Part shown: positions 1-8,628 of the stretch, in pieces
Layout: the number at the start of each line of letters is the position of its first letter
Numbering within the stretch: the stretch's first letter is position 1
Source of the DNA: Pseudomonas sp. ADAK18
Lineage (GTDB): Bacteria; Pseudomonadota; Gammaproteobacteria; Pseudomonadales; Pseudomonadaceae
Length of the DNA: 64,000 nt
Assembly: GCF_012935695.1 (NCBI RefSeq)
Contig: NZ_CP052859.1
Coordinates: 6,179,001 to 6,243,000 of the forward strand
Direction: 5' to 3'
Translations under genes and position numbers: made by a program
Notes under the pieces: generated by a model
The model's input: the letters and a program-made list of their open reading frames with translations, nothing else
What the model was told of the DNA's origin: nothing
The model's database searches: none

Positions 1-717
1 GTTACCTTGCAGCGCCACCACGTTCATTGCCGTGATGCGCGTGGCCAGTTGCAGCAGGTAATCGGCGCGGGCGAAGGCCAGGCAGGCCAGGCCTGTCATC
101 ACGGCGGTGCCATTCATCAAGGCCAGGGCTTCTTTCGGACGCAGTACCAGCGGATCCCAACCCAGTTCGCGGTGTACGTCGGCGGCCTGGCGACGCTCGC
201 CACGGAACATCACTTCGCGCTCGCCGGACAGGGTCGCGGCGACATAGGACAAGGGTGTCAGGTCACCGCTGGCGCCCACCGAGCCTTCTTCCGGGATCAG
301 TGGCAGCACGTCGAATTCGAGGAAGGCGTGCAGGCGTTCCAGCAGCTCCACTCGCACACCGGACACGCCATGGCACAGCGACTGCAAACGCGCGGCGAGT
401 ACTGCACGGGTCGCTTGTGCATCCAGCAGCTTGCCCAGGCCGCAGCCGTGAAAGGTGTAGAGATGACGCGGCAACGCTTCGACGTGCTGCAATGGCACGG
501 CCACCACGCAGGAGTCGCCATAACCGGTGGTGACACCGTAGATCACGCCTTCCTTGTCCAGCAGCGAATCAAGGAACTGCGCGCCTTTGGCGATGCGTTG
601 GCGATACTCGGCATCGCCTTGCAACTGAGTCGGCACTTGGCGGTTGGCCAGGGCCAGCACGTCTTCGATGCGCAGAGGGAGTTCGCCGAAGGTTACCGGC
701 TCAAGATGCGTCGTCAT
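1..717 (-). CDS. Aromatic amino acid ammonia-lyase (HAL/PAL family) of the aryl-polyene cluster, 3' part beyond window
   Basis: The N-terminal 239 residues of a MIO-dependent ammonia-lyase are visible; the gene continues past the window start. The Ala-Ser-Gly triad that cyclises to the MIO cofactor is at residues 149-151 (GASGDLTPLSY), and the catalytic tyrosine is in YGVTTGYGDS near residue 60. The enzyme would remove ammonia from an aromatic amino acid and so could feed the aryl head group of the polyene. The selectivity pair is Phe89-His90, unlike the usual Ser-His of histidine lyases, so the substrate should not be assumed to be histidine. The ATG at 717 lies 17 bases inside the upstream acyltransferase gene, which implies translational coupling. 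Confidence 0.9.
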   Translation of the reverse strand, partial: MTTHLEPVTFGELPLRIEDVLALANRQVPTQLQGDAEYRQRIAKGAQFLDSLLDKEGVIYGVTTGYGDSCVVAVPLQHVEALPRHLYTFHGCGLGKLLDAQATRAVLAARLQSLCHGVSGVRVELLERLHAFLEFDVLPLIPEEGSVGASGDLTPLSYVAATLSGEREVMFRGERRQAADVHRELGWDPLVLRPKEALALMNGTAVMTGLACLAFARADYLLQLATRITAMNVVALQGN

Positions 718-1636
718 CGGTCTTCCAGAAAGGGTAAAAGTTGAACCATTGTTGGGGAGCTTGCAGGCAGAACTGGCCCAGGCGCTCGGCGTAGCGAGCG
801 GTCCATTGGGCGATCACCTGCTGGCGGTTGCTGCGCTTCCATTCGATCAGTTGGGTGAAGGGCTCGATGATCAAGCGATAACGGCCTTCGTGCTTCAGGC
901 ACATCAACAGGTTGACCGGGCATTTCAGCAGGCCGGCCAGCAGCCACGGGCCTTGTGGAAATGCCGCGTCGTGGCCGAGAAAATCCACCCGGACCGTGCG
1001 CCCGCCATGCAGTGGTACGCGGTCACCGGCAATCGCCAGCCACTCGCCGTCGTCCAGGCGTTGGCTGAGCAGCAGCATGGTTGCCGGGTCCAGTTCGCTG
1101 ACCTGGATCAGCCGCAAATTGCTGGCCCCGGCTTCGCCCAGCAGGCGATTGAAACGTTCGGCGTGCTTGGTGTGCACCAGTACGTTCATGGTGACTTTCT
1201 CACCCAGCTCCGCCAGCGCGCGGCACACTTCCAGGTTGCCCAGGTGTGCGCCCACCAGCATCTGCCCGCGTTCGCCGCGCAACTGATCGCGCAGTTTCGC
1301 CGGGTCGACAATTTCGATCTGTTCCAGGCGCAGCTTGCCGTTCCACACGTCGAGCTTGTCCAGCAAGGCATCGCCGAAGGCCATGAACTGGCCGAAGACT
1401 CTTTTATGGGTGGGGCGCAGATCGTCGCGACCACTCCACTCGGCCAGCCGCTGCTGGTACTGCCAGGCGCTCTGTCGGGCGGTGCGGCCGAACAGGAAGA
1501 AGTAGAAAACAATGGCGTACAGAAGCGGGCTCAACACCCGGCGGCCGAGAAATTTGGCACCGAATGCGGTGAGCTTCATCAGCCAGAAACTACCGCGCTC
1601 CTGGCGGTCGGCCCAATGCCGGGTGCTTTCGTTCAT
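701..1636 (-). CDS. LpxL/HtrB-like lipid acyltransferase of the aryl-polyene cluster
   Basis: The product is a 311-residue member of the lipid A acyltransferase family (LpxL/HtrB-like). An N-terminal hydrophobic anchor near residues 30-45 is followed by the HxxxxE-type catalytic motif in VGAHLGNLEVCRAL and the family's C-terminal substrate region. In aryl-polyene clusters such enzymes are thought to join the polyene acyl chain to a lipid or sugar carrier in the inner membrane. The ATG at 1636 overlaps the glycosyltransferase stop (ATGA, 1633-1636); longer upstream readings run into that gene and were rejected. Its 3' end overlaps the ammonia-lyase start. Confidence 0.88.
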   Translation of the reverse strand: MNESTRHWADRQERGSFWLMKLTAFGAKFLGRRVLSPLLYAIVFYFFLFGRTARQSAWQYQQRLAEWSGRDDLRPTHKRVFGQFMAFGDALLDKLDVWNGKLRLEQIEIVDPAKLRDQLRGERGQMLVGAHLGNLEVCRALAELGEKVTMNVLVHTKHAERFNRLLGEAGASNLRLIQVSELDPATMLLLSQRLDDGEWLAIAGDRVPLHGGRTVRVDFLGHDAAFPQGPWLLAGLLKCPVNLLMCLKHEGRYRLIIEPFTQLIEWKRSNRQQVIAQWTARYAERLGQFCLQAPQQWFNFYPFWKTDDDAS

Positions 1637-2367
1637 GCCTGCCACCGTCGCCAGAGAATCATTGGTGCGCGCAGCAGCATGCCGAAGAACAGCCGGGTGT
1701 GCATGGAGGAGATCAGGGCGTTGTCGTGGACCATCCGAAAGTGCGACAGGCCATCGGCGGGGTAATGCACCTTGGTGGGCAGCCAGCGCATCGGCTGGTT
1801 GCGCCACGACAGGCGCACGATAATGTCTGAGTCGAAATCCATGCGCTTGCCGATGTTGGCGGAGTCCATCAACGCCAATACGGGTCGTAGCGGGTAGATG
1901 CGAAAGCCACACATCGAATCACGAATCTGCAACGACAGGCTGTTGATCCACACCCACACGTGGGTCAGGTAGCGGGCATACAAGCGGCCTTTGGGCACGC
2001 TGTGGTCGTACTCCGGGTAGCCGCAGATCAGCGCTTCGGGATGGGTGCGCGAGGCGTCAAGGAAGGTGCTGACTTCCCGCAGGTCGTGCTGGCCGTCGGC
2101 GTCCACTTGTAGGGCATGGGTGAAGCCCAGGAGCGCTGCTTCGCGAAAACCGATCATCACGGCGCCGCCTTTGCCCTGATTGGTGGGCAGGGTCACCAGC
2201 GAGACGTTTTCGAGGGTGGCGAGCTGCGCGAGCACGCTTGCGCAGGCCGGGCCGCTGCCGTCGTCCACCAACAGGCATGGCAAGCCGGCGTCCAGCAGGC
2301 TACGGACCACGGCGGGCACGGCGGCCTCGTGGTTATAGACCGGGATCAGGGCGCAGGGGTTATGCAC
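1633..2367 (-). CDS. GT2 family glycosyltransferase of the aryl-polyene cluster
   Basis: The 244-residue protein has a family 2 glycosyltransferase fold: ALIPVYNHE at the N-terminus, LLVDDGSGP for nucleotide binding, and the DxD-like QVDADGQHD. The C-terminal half is the dolichyl-phosphate-mannose-synthase-like type seen in aryl-polyene clusters. It probably glycosylates the polyene lipid or its carrier at the cytoplasmic face. I chose the GTG at 2367 because CAGGAGG stands about eight bases upstream and the earlier in-frame ATG would run into the REP-containing spacer. The gene overlaps the next acyltransferase by four bases. Confidence 0.88.
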   Translation of the reverse strand: MHNPCALIPVYNHEAAVPAVVRSLLDAGLPCLLVDDGSGPACASVLAQLATLENVSLVTLPTNQGKGGAVMIGFREAALLGFTHALQVDADGQHDLREVSTFLDASRTHPEALICGYPEYDHSVPKGRLYARYLTHVWVWINSLSLQIRDSMCGFRIYPLRPVLALMDSANIGKRMDFDSDIIVRLSWRNQPMRWLPTKVHYPADGLSHFRMVHDNALISSMHTRLFFGMLLRAPMILWRRWQA

Positions 2368-2400
2368 GTTTGATTGCCTCCTGCCGGTGCCGACAGGCCC

Positions 2401-2532
2401 TGTGGTGAGGGAGCTTGCTCCCGTTGGAGTGCGAAGCGCTCCCAAACCTGGCGCTGCGGTTTTTCAGGTAGATCTCGATTGTCTGTTTTAGGGCTGCTTC
2501 GCAGCCCAGCGCGGGCAAGCCCGCTCGCCACA
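2401..2532. repeat. REP palindrome pair in the aryl-polyene operon
   Basis: Two oppositely oriented REP-type palindromes, with GAGCTTGCTC and GCGGGCAAGCCCGC cores, fill most of the 188-base gap between the AMP-ligase and glycosyltransferase genes. The unit is the same family as the perfect inverted repeat at 20682-20815. It is the only sizeable gap in this operon, so it may affect mRNA stability or polarity there. Confidence 0.75.
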
Positions 2533-2555
2533 ATAGGTGTTCTGCCCACAAAAGC

Positions 2556-4226
2556 TCAGTCACTCGCCACCTCCAGCACGATCCGGCCACTGGAGCAGGC
2601 AGCCGTGTCGTTGCGGTAGACGAAGTACAACTTGCTGCGCTCGCGGTCGAAGCGCAGGTGCAGTTCAATCCGGTCGTCGGGGCGTACCAGTTGCTGGAAT
2701 TTGAGCACTTCCATTGCGGCGAATTTGCCCGGTAGGTCGAGCAGTTGCTGGCCCAGGTTCAGCGCCCAATCCACCTGCACGACGCCTGGCAGTACCGGGG
2801 TTTGCGGGAAGTGGCCGCTGAAGTAGGCCAGGTCCGGCGGGATCGCCAGTTGCAGGGTCCACTCACCGTTGGCTTCAGCTGTTTCGAGCACTTCGGGTGC
2901 CTTGGGCCGAGGCGCGAGCAGCAGCGCTTCGACATCGGCCTGGGGCAGCTTGCCTTGGGCATTGAACGGCAACTGACGCAGCAGGCGCCAGCGACGGGGC
3001 AGCGCCAGGGCCTCGCAGTGTTGGCTCAGGTGCTGGCGCAGGGTTTGGGTGACAGTACGCCGGCCTTGATTGCGCAAGGCGTACAGGCCGGGTGCGCTGA
3101 GCACCACCAGGGCACCGAGGGAGGCGCGGTTTTCCTGGACTACCCCGAGGCGGGTTTCCGCGACCCAAGGGTGATCCATCAGTGCCTGTTCCAGCATCGG
3201 CAGGGAGATGCGTTTTTCTTCCAGCTTGACGATTCGGTCCAGGCGGCCCAACAGCTCGAAGCGACCATCGGCGTGGATTTTCGCAGCGTCGGCGGTTTGT
3301 TCGATGTGCCCGGTGGGCAAGTACGGCGAGGCGATGCGCAAGGCACCGTCGGCGTCCTGGCTCAACTGCACATCGGCAAACGGCTGCCAGGGTTGTTGGC
3401 CCTGGCGCCAGGCGATGCCGCCGGTTTCCGAGCTGCCGAGGATTTCCGTCGGCCATTGCTGCAGGCGTTGCTGCAGGCTGCTGGCGGCTTCCATCGGCAA
3501 GGCACCACCGGAGGAAAACACGCGCTTGACCGCACTCAATGCCGGCCAGTCGAGGTTATCGCCCATGCGTTTGAGTAGCGCCGGGCTGGCGATCCAGGCG
3601 AAGTATGGGTGTTCGCGGCTGGCCCGCTGCAGGTCTTCCGGAAAGGCCAGTTGCTGGCGCACAAAGGTCCGCCCGGCACACAGTGGCCACAACACCCGGA
3701 ACAGCAAACCGTAGATATGTTGGGTGGCGACGCTGCCGATGATGCAGGCTTCACCGAGATCAGTGCCCCAGAGGGTTTCCAGTGCCCGGACCTCATTGGC
3801 CAGTTGCCGCAGGGTTTTGTCGATGCGCTTGGGTTCGCCACTGGAGCCGGAGGTACACAGGCTTAATTGGCAGCGATCCAGGTCGAGGGCGGCGGCGGCC
3901 AATGGTGCCTGGTAGAGCGCGTCGAGATCAGCGGCCTCTGTCAGCCAACCATCCACGTCATCTGCCCAGCGTTGGCGGGTTTGAGGTTGCAGGTCGGCCG
4001 GCAACAGCACGCTGACCCCGGCACGCCAGGCGCCCAGAAGCGCAATCGCCAACACGCCGGCATCTTCCAGATGCACGGCCAGCCGCTGGATGCCCCGGGC
4101 GTGCAGCCCGGCCGCCAGGCTCAGGGATTGCTCCCACAGCTGGGCATGATTCAACGCAGGCTCACGGGTAACCGGTCGCTGCGCCACAGGCTCAAGCAGC
4201 AAGTGCTCAAGATTCAACCAATTCAT
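2556..4226 (-). CDS. Acyl-CoA synthetase (AMP-ligase) fused to FabZ/ApeI-like dehydratase
   Basis: This is a 556-residue two-domain protein. Residues 1 to about 440 are an adenylate-forming ligase with the P-loop [12 protein letters not shown], the GSSETGG motif and [15 protein letters not shown]. The last ~110 residues are a hot-dog dehydratase with [17 protein letters not shown], the FabZ/FabA-like active-site signature. It would activate the aryl starter acid and dehydrate the beta-hydroxyacyl intermediates during polyene elongation. In other aryl-polyene clusters these activities can be separate genes. The ATG at 4226 overlaps the upstream stop as ATGA; the longer reading has no support. 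Confidence 0.9.
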   Translation of the reverse strand: MNWLNLEHLLLEPVAQRPVTREPALNHAQLWEQSLSLAAGLHARGIQRLAVHLEDAGVLAIALLGAWRAGVSVLLPADLQPQTRQRWADDVDGWLTEAADLDALYQAPLAAAALDLDRCQLSLCTSGSSGEPKRIDKTLRQLANEVRALETLWGTDLGEACIIGSVATQHIYGLLFRVLWPLCAGRTFVRQQLAFPEDLQRASREHPYFAWIASPALLKRMGDNLDWPALSAVKRVFSSGGALPMEAASSLQQRLQQWPTEILGSSETGGIAWRQGQQPWQPFADVQLSQDADGALRIASPYLPTGHIEQTADAAKIHADGRFELLGRLDRIVKLEEKRISLPMLEQALMDHPWVAETRLGVVQENRASLGALVVLSAPGLYALRNQGRRTVTQTLRQHLSQHCEALALPRRWRLLRQLPFNAQGKLPQADVEALLLAPRPKAPEVLETAEANGEWTLQLAIPPDLAYFSGHFPQTPVLPGVVQVDWALNLGQQLLDLPGKFAAMEVLKFQQLVRPDDRIELHLRFDRERSKLYFVYRNDTAACSSGRIVLEVASD

Positions 4227-4768
4227 ACGCGGCCTCGAATCCTTTGTCGTACCAGCCATTCCACGGCAAACAACAGCCCCATCAACCCGTAGGCGATCAG
4301 GCCGTTGTACAACGTCCACCAGCTCAGCGGCGCCCACAAGGTGAGGGCGGCGGCGAGCAGGCCGTTACACAGAAAAAACACACTCCAGACCACGGTGACC
4401 TGGCGGGTATATCGAATTGCCACGTCGGGCAATTGCGGCTCGGTCATGCGCGCCAGGCGCTCGACCATCGGCGGGCCGTATTTCAGGCTCAGGCCGAACA
4501 GCACCAGCATGAAGCCGCTGACCAGGCTGGGGTACCAGCGCAACAGCAGCGGGTTATCGAACCAGGCCAGCAGCAGGCAAAACACAATCGCCACGACGGC
4601 CATCCAGCGTGCGCCCGGGTTACGGGCGCCGGTCAGCGCCCGCAGTAGCCACAGACTGGCCAGCAGCAGGCCAAACTGCCACGGTGCAAAATGCTCCGTG
4701 CCGAAATACACCGCAAAAGGGTACACAAGCCCCGCCAGCAACAGGCCAAGGCCGATCAGCCGGCTCAT
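4223..4768 (-). CDS. COG4648-type polytopic membrane protein of the aryl-polyene cluster
   Basis: The 181-residue protein has about five hydrophobic spans: residues ~5-22, 30-45, 56-72, 83-98 and a C-terminal pair near 125-170. It ends in a basic tail. It resembles the COG4648 membrane proteins that regularly sit beside the acyl carrier proteins in aryl-polyene clusters; their biochemical role is not established. Both ends overlap neighbours by four bases (carrier protein upstream, ligase downstream), so it is a committed operon member. A scaffold or transfer role in the inner membrane is an inference only. Confidence 0.8.
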   Translation of the reverse strand: MSRLIGLGLLLAGLVYPFAVYFGTEHFAPWQFGLLLASLWLLRALTGARNPGARWMAVVAIVFCLLLAWFDNPLLLRWYPSLVSGFMLVLFGLSLKYGPPMVERLARMTEPQLPDVAIRYTRQVTVVWSVFFLCNGLLAAALTLWAPLSWWTLYNGLIAYGLMGLLFAVEWLVRQRIRGRV

Positions 4769-5019
4769 GCGGCCGGCTGGACCAGGCGGTAGACCGCCTC
4801 GACCACGTCGTTCACGGTGCGCACTGCCTTGAACTCTTCGGCGGCGATTTTCTTGCCGGTCTGGCGCTTGATGTGGTCGATCAGGTCGACCGCATCGATG
4901 CTGTCGATTTCCAGGTCCTGGTACAGGTTGGCGTCGAGGGTGACGCGTTCAGGTTCCAGTTCAAACAGTTCCACCAAGGCGTCGCGCAAGGTGTTGAAAA
5001 TATCGTCACGAGTTTGCAT
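4765..5019 (-). CDS. Acyl carrier protein (second of two)
   Basis: The 84-residue acyl carrier protein carries the phosphopantetheine attachment serine in DLEIDSIDAVDLIDHI near residue 40. It is acidic and helical, as expected. It would carry the growing polyene chain for the cluster's ketosynthases. Its stop overlaps the membrane-protein start, and it follows the first carrier protein by only nine bases. The family's function is well known; which of the two carriers takes starter or chain cannot be read from sequence. Confidence 0.92.
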   Translation of the reverse strand: MQTRDDIFNTLRDALVELFELEPERVTLDANLYQDLEIDSIDAVDLIDHIKRQTGKKIAAEEFKAVRTVNDVVEAVYRLVQPAA

Positions 5020-5028
5020 GGTACGGTC

Positions 5029-5298
5029 TCAAGCTGCCTGTCGGGCCGTGACGAACGCCGCGAGGCTGGCCACGTTGGTGAAGTGATTGCGAGTGTCCTT
5101 GGCGTCGGCATCGATCTTGATGCCGTACTTTTTCTGGATGGCCAGGCCCAATTCCAGGGCGTCGACTGAATCCAGGCCCAGGCCTTCGCCGAACAGGGTT
5201 TGCTCGTTGCCGATGTCGTCCACGCTGATATCTTCAAGGCCCAGGGCCTCGATGATCAGCGTTTTTATGTCGTGCTCAAGGCGGTGTTGGTCGCTCAT
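5029..5298 (-). CDS. Acyl carrier protein (first of two)
   Basis: The 89-residue carrier protein has the attachment serine in GLGLDSVDALELGLAI near residue 44. It is clearly diverged from the second carrier rather than a recent copy. I chose the ATG at 5298 because the conserved reading begins MSDQHRLEHDIKTLI there; the longer reading overlaps the acyltransferase much further and adds an unrelated N-terminus. The start still lies 23 bases inside the upstream acyltransferase gene. Tandem non-identical carrier proteins are normal in aryl-polyene clusters. Confidence 0.9.
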   Translation of the reverse strand: MSDQHRLEHDIKTLIIEALGLEDISVDDIGNEQTLFGEGLGLDSVDALELGLAIQKKYGIKIDADAKDTRNHFTNVASLAAFVTARQAA

Positions 5299-6088
5299 CT
5301 TCGGCGAGCTCCTTAATAAAATACTGGTGCAGGTAATCGTTGAGCTTGCGTGAAGCCTGGGGCGCGGGCCCAAGAGCTGCAAACGCCTGTGGTTCTATAT
5401 CGGCACCCACCCGCAAACTGAAGTGAAAACGGCATTTTGGGATGCGATACCAGGGTTCGGCCTTGGTCAGAGTGGTGGGGCTGACCTTGATCACCACGGG
5501 GGTGATGATTGTCGCACCCCGCAGGGCAATGGCGGCGCCACCGCGATGAAAGGCAGGCATCGCGCCCGGTGAGGTGCGGGTGCCTTCGGGAAATATGATC
5601 AGGGTCTGGCCTTCCCGCAGGGCATCGGCGGCGGCATCGAGCATGTCGGCGCTGCCGTCATTGCTGATGTAGCCTGCGTCGCTCACCGGCCCGCGCGTGA
5701 ACGGGTTTTGCCACAGGCTTTGTTTGACCACGCAGTTGGTCTGGCGCATCAGGCCGATCAGGAACACCACGTCGATCAGCGACGGGTGGTTGGCGACGAT
5801 CATCTGGCCTGGGCGGCCAAGCCTCTCGGCGCCTTCGACGCTGTAGGTGAGAATGCCCAAGCGCTGCATCATGCGAATAAAGCACCAGAACAACCAACTG
5901 ATGGTGTGGCGGGCGCGTCTTTGATGCTGACTAGCATCACCTGGCAGGCAACTGAGCAGTGGAAACACGAGCAAGCGCAGGCACAGGCCGCCGAGGCCAA
6001 ACAGGGTGAAGCTGACGGCGGTGGCGAACAGGCGCCAGTAGTAGGCCTGCCGAGGTTTTTCGGTCAAGGCTTGCGTTGCCAGTTCCAT
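5276..6088 (-). CDS. PlsC-type 1-acyl-glycerol-3-phosphate-like acyltransferase
   Basis: The 270-residue membrane-associated acyltransferase has the PlsC signature: ANHPSLID (an NHxSxxD variant of the catalytic motif) near residue 100 and FPEGTRTSPG near residue 170. One or two hydrophobic segments lie at residues 20-50. It probably acylates a glycerol-phosphate-like or carrier substrate in polyene lipid assembly. It overlaps the chain-length-factor gene by 25 bases upstream and the carrier-protein gene by 23 bases downstream. Confidence 0.88.
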   Translation of the reverse strand: MELATQALTEKPRQAYYWRLFATAVSFTLFGLGGLCLRLLVFPLLSCLPGDASQHQRRARHTISWLFWCFIRMMQRLGILTYSVEGAERLGRPGQMIVANHPSLIDVVFLIGLMRQTNCVVKQSLWQNPFTRGPVSDAGYISNDGSADMLDAAADALREGQTLIIFPEGTRTSPGAMPAFHRGGAAIALRGATIITPVVIKVSPTTLTKAEPWYRIPKCRFHFSLRVGADIEPQAFAALGPAPQASRKLNDYLHQYFIKELAEDERPTPP

Positions 6089-6786
6089 ACTCGGTTCTTC
6101 CAGGCATGTTGGCAGGCACCCTGCTCATTGAGCAGGGTGCGCAGCAGGTTCAGGGCATGAGGCCACTGGGCGGTGGTGGAAGGTTGGACAGTGGCGGTGG
6201 TGAGTTCCAGCTGCCATTCGTCGCCCGGTGTCAGCAACAGCCCGAGGGCGTAGGGGAATGGCACGTCGTCGATCCAGCTGGCGTAGGCCTCGGGGGGCTG
6301 TTCTTCGCTGATTACCAGCAATACGGCGGGCGCGCCTTCGTTGAGCAGGGCGGCGGCTTCCAGCATGCCGTGCTCCAGGCCATCGCCTGCGGCGGCGAGG
6401 GCGGTCATTTCGCTGGTTTCATTGCGCAGGATCGACCACAGGCCAATCACCGCGTTATGCACCGACAGGCTGAACTGGGTGGGCGACAGCGGCTGGTCGT
6501 TGGCCAGGTCGCTGAGAATATCCAGGGTGCGCGGGGTTTCGCCGTGACGGGAAATAAACACCAGCGGCAGGCGTTGCAGGCCTTCGGCCAGCGGCCAGCC
6601 GACGCTGAACGCCATCCGCGCCAGGCGACTCAGGCGCCTGCGTTGCATGGCGGGCAGGAACGACACATCGGGGGCAACGTCGCTGCTGGCCAGCACCACC
6701 GGGGCTCGACACCAGGCGCGCCAGTCGTCCGCGCTTTCGAGCCCGGGGGCCCAGGCGCGCCATTGGGCGATGTTGAAATTGATCAC
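6064..6786 (-). CDS. Beta-ketoacyl synthase-like chain-length factor, first gene of the operon segment
   Basis: The 240-residue protein matches the short beta-ketoacyl-synthase N-terminal-like family (chain-length factor type) of aryl-polyene clusters. It begins MINFNIAQWRAWAPG and contains the conserved SVHNAVIGLWSI segment. No active-site cysteine is present in the position used by condensing enzymes, and the protein is about half the length of a true ketosynthase, so it should be non-catalytic. It would pair with a ketosynthase encoded beyond the window. It is the most promoter-proximal gene seen. Confidence 0.85.
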   Translation of the reverse strand: MINFNIAQWRAWAPGLESADDWRAWCRAPVVLASSDVAPDVSFLPAMQRRRLSRLARMAFSVGWPLAEGLQRLPLVFISRHGETPRTLDILSDLANDQPLSPTQFSLSVHNAVIGLWSILRNETSEMTALAAAGDGLEHGMLEAAALLNEGAPAVLLVISEEQPPEAYASWIDDVPFPYALGLLLTPGDEWQLELTTATVQPSTTAQWPHALNLLRTLLNEQGACQHAWKNRVWNWQRKP

Positions 6787-6872
6787 TGAGAAGATTTCCC
6801 GCCCCTGCGGGCTTCCTTGTGCGGCGGTTGGCCCGGATTAACGGGACAGGGAGCAATAGCCGAGTGGGGCGC

Positions 6873-6901
6873 ATTATCCCGGTGCGACTGGGTTCTAGCA
6901 A
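6873..6901 (-). promoter_or_regulatory. Sigma70-like promoter for the aryl-polyene operon
   Basis: On the minus strand TTGCTA (6896-6901) is followed, after exactly 17 bases, by GATAAT (6873-6878). These match the sigma70 -35 and -10 consensus at 4 and 5 of 6 positions. They lie about 90 bases before the chain-length-factor ATG. The remaining 7,000-7,133 stretch towards parA holds no further clear element. Confidence 0.5.
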
Positions 6902-7133
6902 ATTTTGGTAAAAAATTGTTCACAGATCATTACAACGTTGCTGGAATTGATTGCCGATTGTCAGCTATGGGGGATTGCCTGACTTGTCGGTCTTTTCCGG
7001 TTCGCACAGTGTTCGCGCACTGCTGTTATGCGGAATCAAACGGGTGCCTTTGTAGTACATGGATGAACAAGGTAGCTAACGGGCGCTTTTGCCCTCTACA
7101 CTCGATCATTCATTGATACACGGAGGTTTTTCC

Positions 7134-7904
7134 ATGCGGCGCGTGGTGTTCAATCAGAAAGGCGGTGTGGGCAAGTCCAGCATTGCCTGCAACCTGGCGG
7201 CGGTCAGCGCCAGTGAAGGCTATCGAACCCTGTTGGTGGACCTCGATGCCCAGGCCAACTCCACCCAGTACCTCACCGGGCTGACGGGCAATGACATCCC
7301 CATGGGCATTGCCGACTTCTTCAAGCAAACCCTGTCCTCCGGGCCGTTCTCGAAGAAAAACCAGGTGGATATCTACGAAACCCCGTTCGACAACCTGCAT
7401 GTGATCACGGCCACGGCGGAACTGGCGGACTTACAGCCCAAGCTTGAGGCCAAACACAAGATCAACAAGCTGCGAAAGCTGCTGGATGAGTTGAGCGAGG
7501 ATTACGACCGGATTTACCTGGACACGCCGCCGGCGCTGAATTTTTATGCGGTTTCAGCGCTGATTGCCGCTGATCGTGTACTGATCCCCTTTGATTGCGA
7601 CAGTTTTTCGCGCCAGGCGCTGTACGGCCTGCTGGCTGAAATCGAAGAGCTGAAGGAAGACCACAACGAAGGCCTTGAGGTGGAAGGCATCGTGGTCAAC
7701 CAGTTCCAGGCCCGGGCAAGCCTGCCGCAGCAGATGCTGGATGAACTGATCGCGGAAGGGTTGCCGGTATTGCCGGTGTACCTGGGCAGTTCGGTACGGA
7801 TGCGTGAGTCGCACCAGGCGAACATGCCGCTGATCCACCTGGACCCACGGCATAAGCTGACGCAGCAGTTTGTGGAGCTGCATAACCTGCTGGAAAACGC
7901 GTGA
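7134..7904 (+). CDS. ParA family ATPase
   Basis: The 256-residue protein is a MinD/ParA-type P-loop ATPase. It has the deviant Walker A KGGVGKSS at residues 9-16, switch [12 protein letters not shown], and Walker [11 protein letters not shown] chose the ATG at 7134 because CGGAGG lies just upstream and the deviant Walker A sits at the usual distance. There is no parB or parS-like gene beside it, so it is probably an orphan positioning ATPase (for a cell-surface or chemosensory complex) rather than a chromosome partition system. It is divergent from the aryl-polyene operon across a ~350-base gap. Confidence 0.9.
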   Translation: MRRVVFNQKGGVGKSSIACNLAAVSASEGYRTLLVDLDAQANSTQYLTGLTGNDIPMGIADFFKQTLSSGPFSKKNQVDIYETPFDNLHVITATAELADLQPKLEAKHKINKLRKLLDELSEDYDRIYLDTPPALNFYAVSALIAADRVLIPFDCDSFSRQALYGLLAEIEELKEDHNEGLEVEGIVVNQFQARASLPQQMLDELIAEGLPVLPVYLGSSVRMRESHQANMPLIHLDPRHKLTQQFVELHNLLENA

Positions 7905-7928
7905 TCGTTGCGGGCAACACATAACCCA

Positions 7929-8033
7929 TGTGGGAGCGGCGGTGCGACGATTCGACTTGCTCGCGAAAGCGGTGTGTCAGTTGGTACATATTTGACTGAC
8001 CCACCGCTTTCGCGAGCAAGCCCGCTCCCACAT
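7929..8033. repeat. REPIN-like inverted repeat with a variant left arm
   Basis: The 19-base arms CTTGCTCGCGAAAGCGGTG (7956-7974) and their complement (8002-8020) form a perfect inverted repeat. It is bounded outside by TGTGGGAGCGG and GCTCCCACA. The left arm carries a ~15-base insert with GGTGCGACGATTCGA that the right arm lacks. The same insert recurs at 16156-16195 and 31220-31256. Confidence 0.8.
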
Positions 8034-8136
8034 TGGATCTTTGTTCCTACAGGGAAATCGCTGTCTTGCGTCGTTGCCTACAGTTACGCCAGAATCCGCC
8101 GGCTTGTGCGTCTGGATGGGCGTCTCTAAGGTTGCT

Positions 8137-8364
8137 CGGTCACTGAAATCTCAGTGATCGGGTTTAGTAGCCCAGTACAGACCAGAGCATGTGCAATCGC
8201 TTCAAAAGTCAGGCGTTTTGTTGCCTGTATTTGATGGTGGCTGTGCGTAGGGCACCTTCGGGTGCGCCGGTCTTTGCTTTGTTCTCCGGTCTACTAACCT
8301 GCGTACAGTCGCCACCCTTCGTTTAGTAGCGAGAAGGTGGCGGCCCTATCAGAGAACAAAGATC
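8137..8364 (+). promoter_or_regulatory. Long structured leader of the DUF6124 gene
   Basis: About 230 bases without an ORF contain a chain of potential hairpins: CGGTCACTGA/TCAGTGATCG (8137-8160), CAGGC/GCCTG (8210-8226), GCACC-TTCG-GGTGC (8252-8265) and GCCACC/GGTGGC (8311-8342). TTTAGTAG occurs twice (8163-8170, and 8322-8329 in the last loop). A single complementary CTACTAA lies between them (8291-8297), so either pairing could form but not both. This resembles a cis-acting RNA switch or attenuator, though nothing shows that it is transcribed. Confidence 0.45.
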
Positions 8365-8628
8365 ATGTTCAAGGTCACCCCTAATCCCCCAGCAACCCCC
8401 GCCTCATCTGCGCTGTTCACTGTTGCCCCCGGCATCGACAAAGAAACCCTGATCCTCAACAGCTACGAAACCTTCTCCTCAGTCATCACCCTCTTGCTCG
8501 ATCTTTCCGACGACCTCACCGGCAAGCAGCGCGATGTCGTGCTCGCGATTCATCAGTTGAGCGAGTTGGGTGTCTTGCTGATGGGCCGGGTCATGGACCA
8601 AGAGTTCTCCTCGGCTCAGATACCCTGA
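8365..8628 (+). CDS. DUF6124 family protein
   Basis: The 87-residue protein starts MFKVTPNPP and contains LFTVAPGIDKETLILNSYE. Both are hallmarks of the small, abundant Pseudomonas DUF6124 (formerly DUF3077-like) proteins. No catalytic motif, signal peptide or membrane span is visible; the C-terminal half is helical. Function is unknown. Pseudomonads often carry several copies, and this one follows an unusually long structured leader. Its ribosome site (AGAG, about ten bases before the ATG) is weak. The 3' end overlaps convergent trxC by 13 bases. Confidence 0.75.
   Translation: MFKVTPNPPATPASSALFTVAPGIDKETLILNSYETFSSVITLLLDLSDDLTGKQRDVVLAIHQLSELGVLLMGRVMDQEFSSAQIP

Noticed and set aside
7908-8129. 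73-codon frame after parA
   Set aside because: It lies wholly within the REP palindrome and adjacent spacer.
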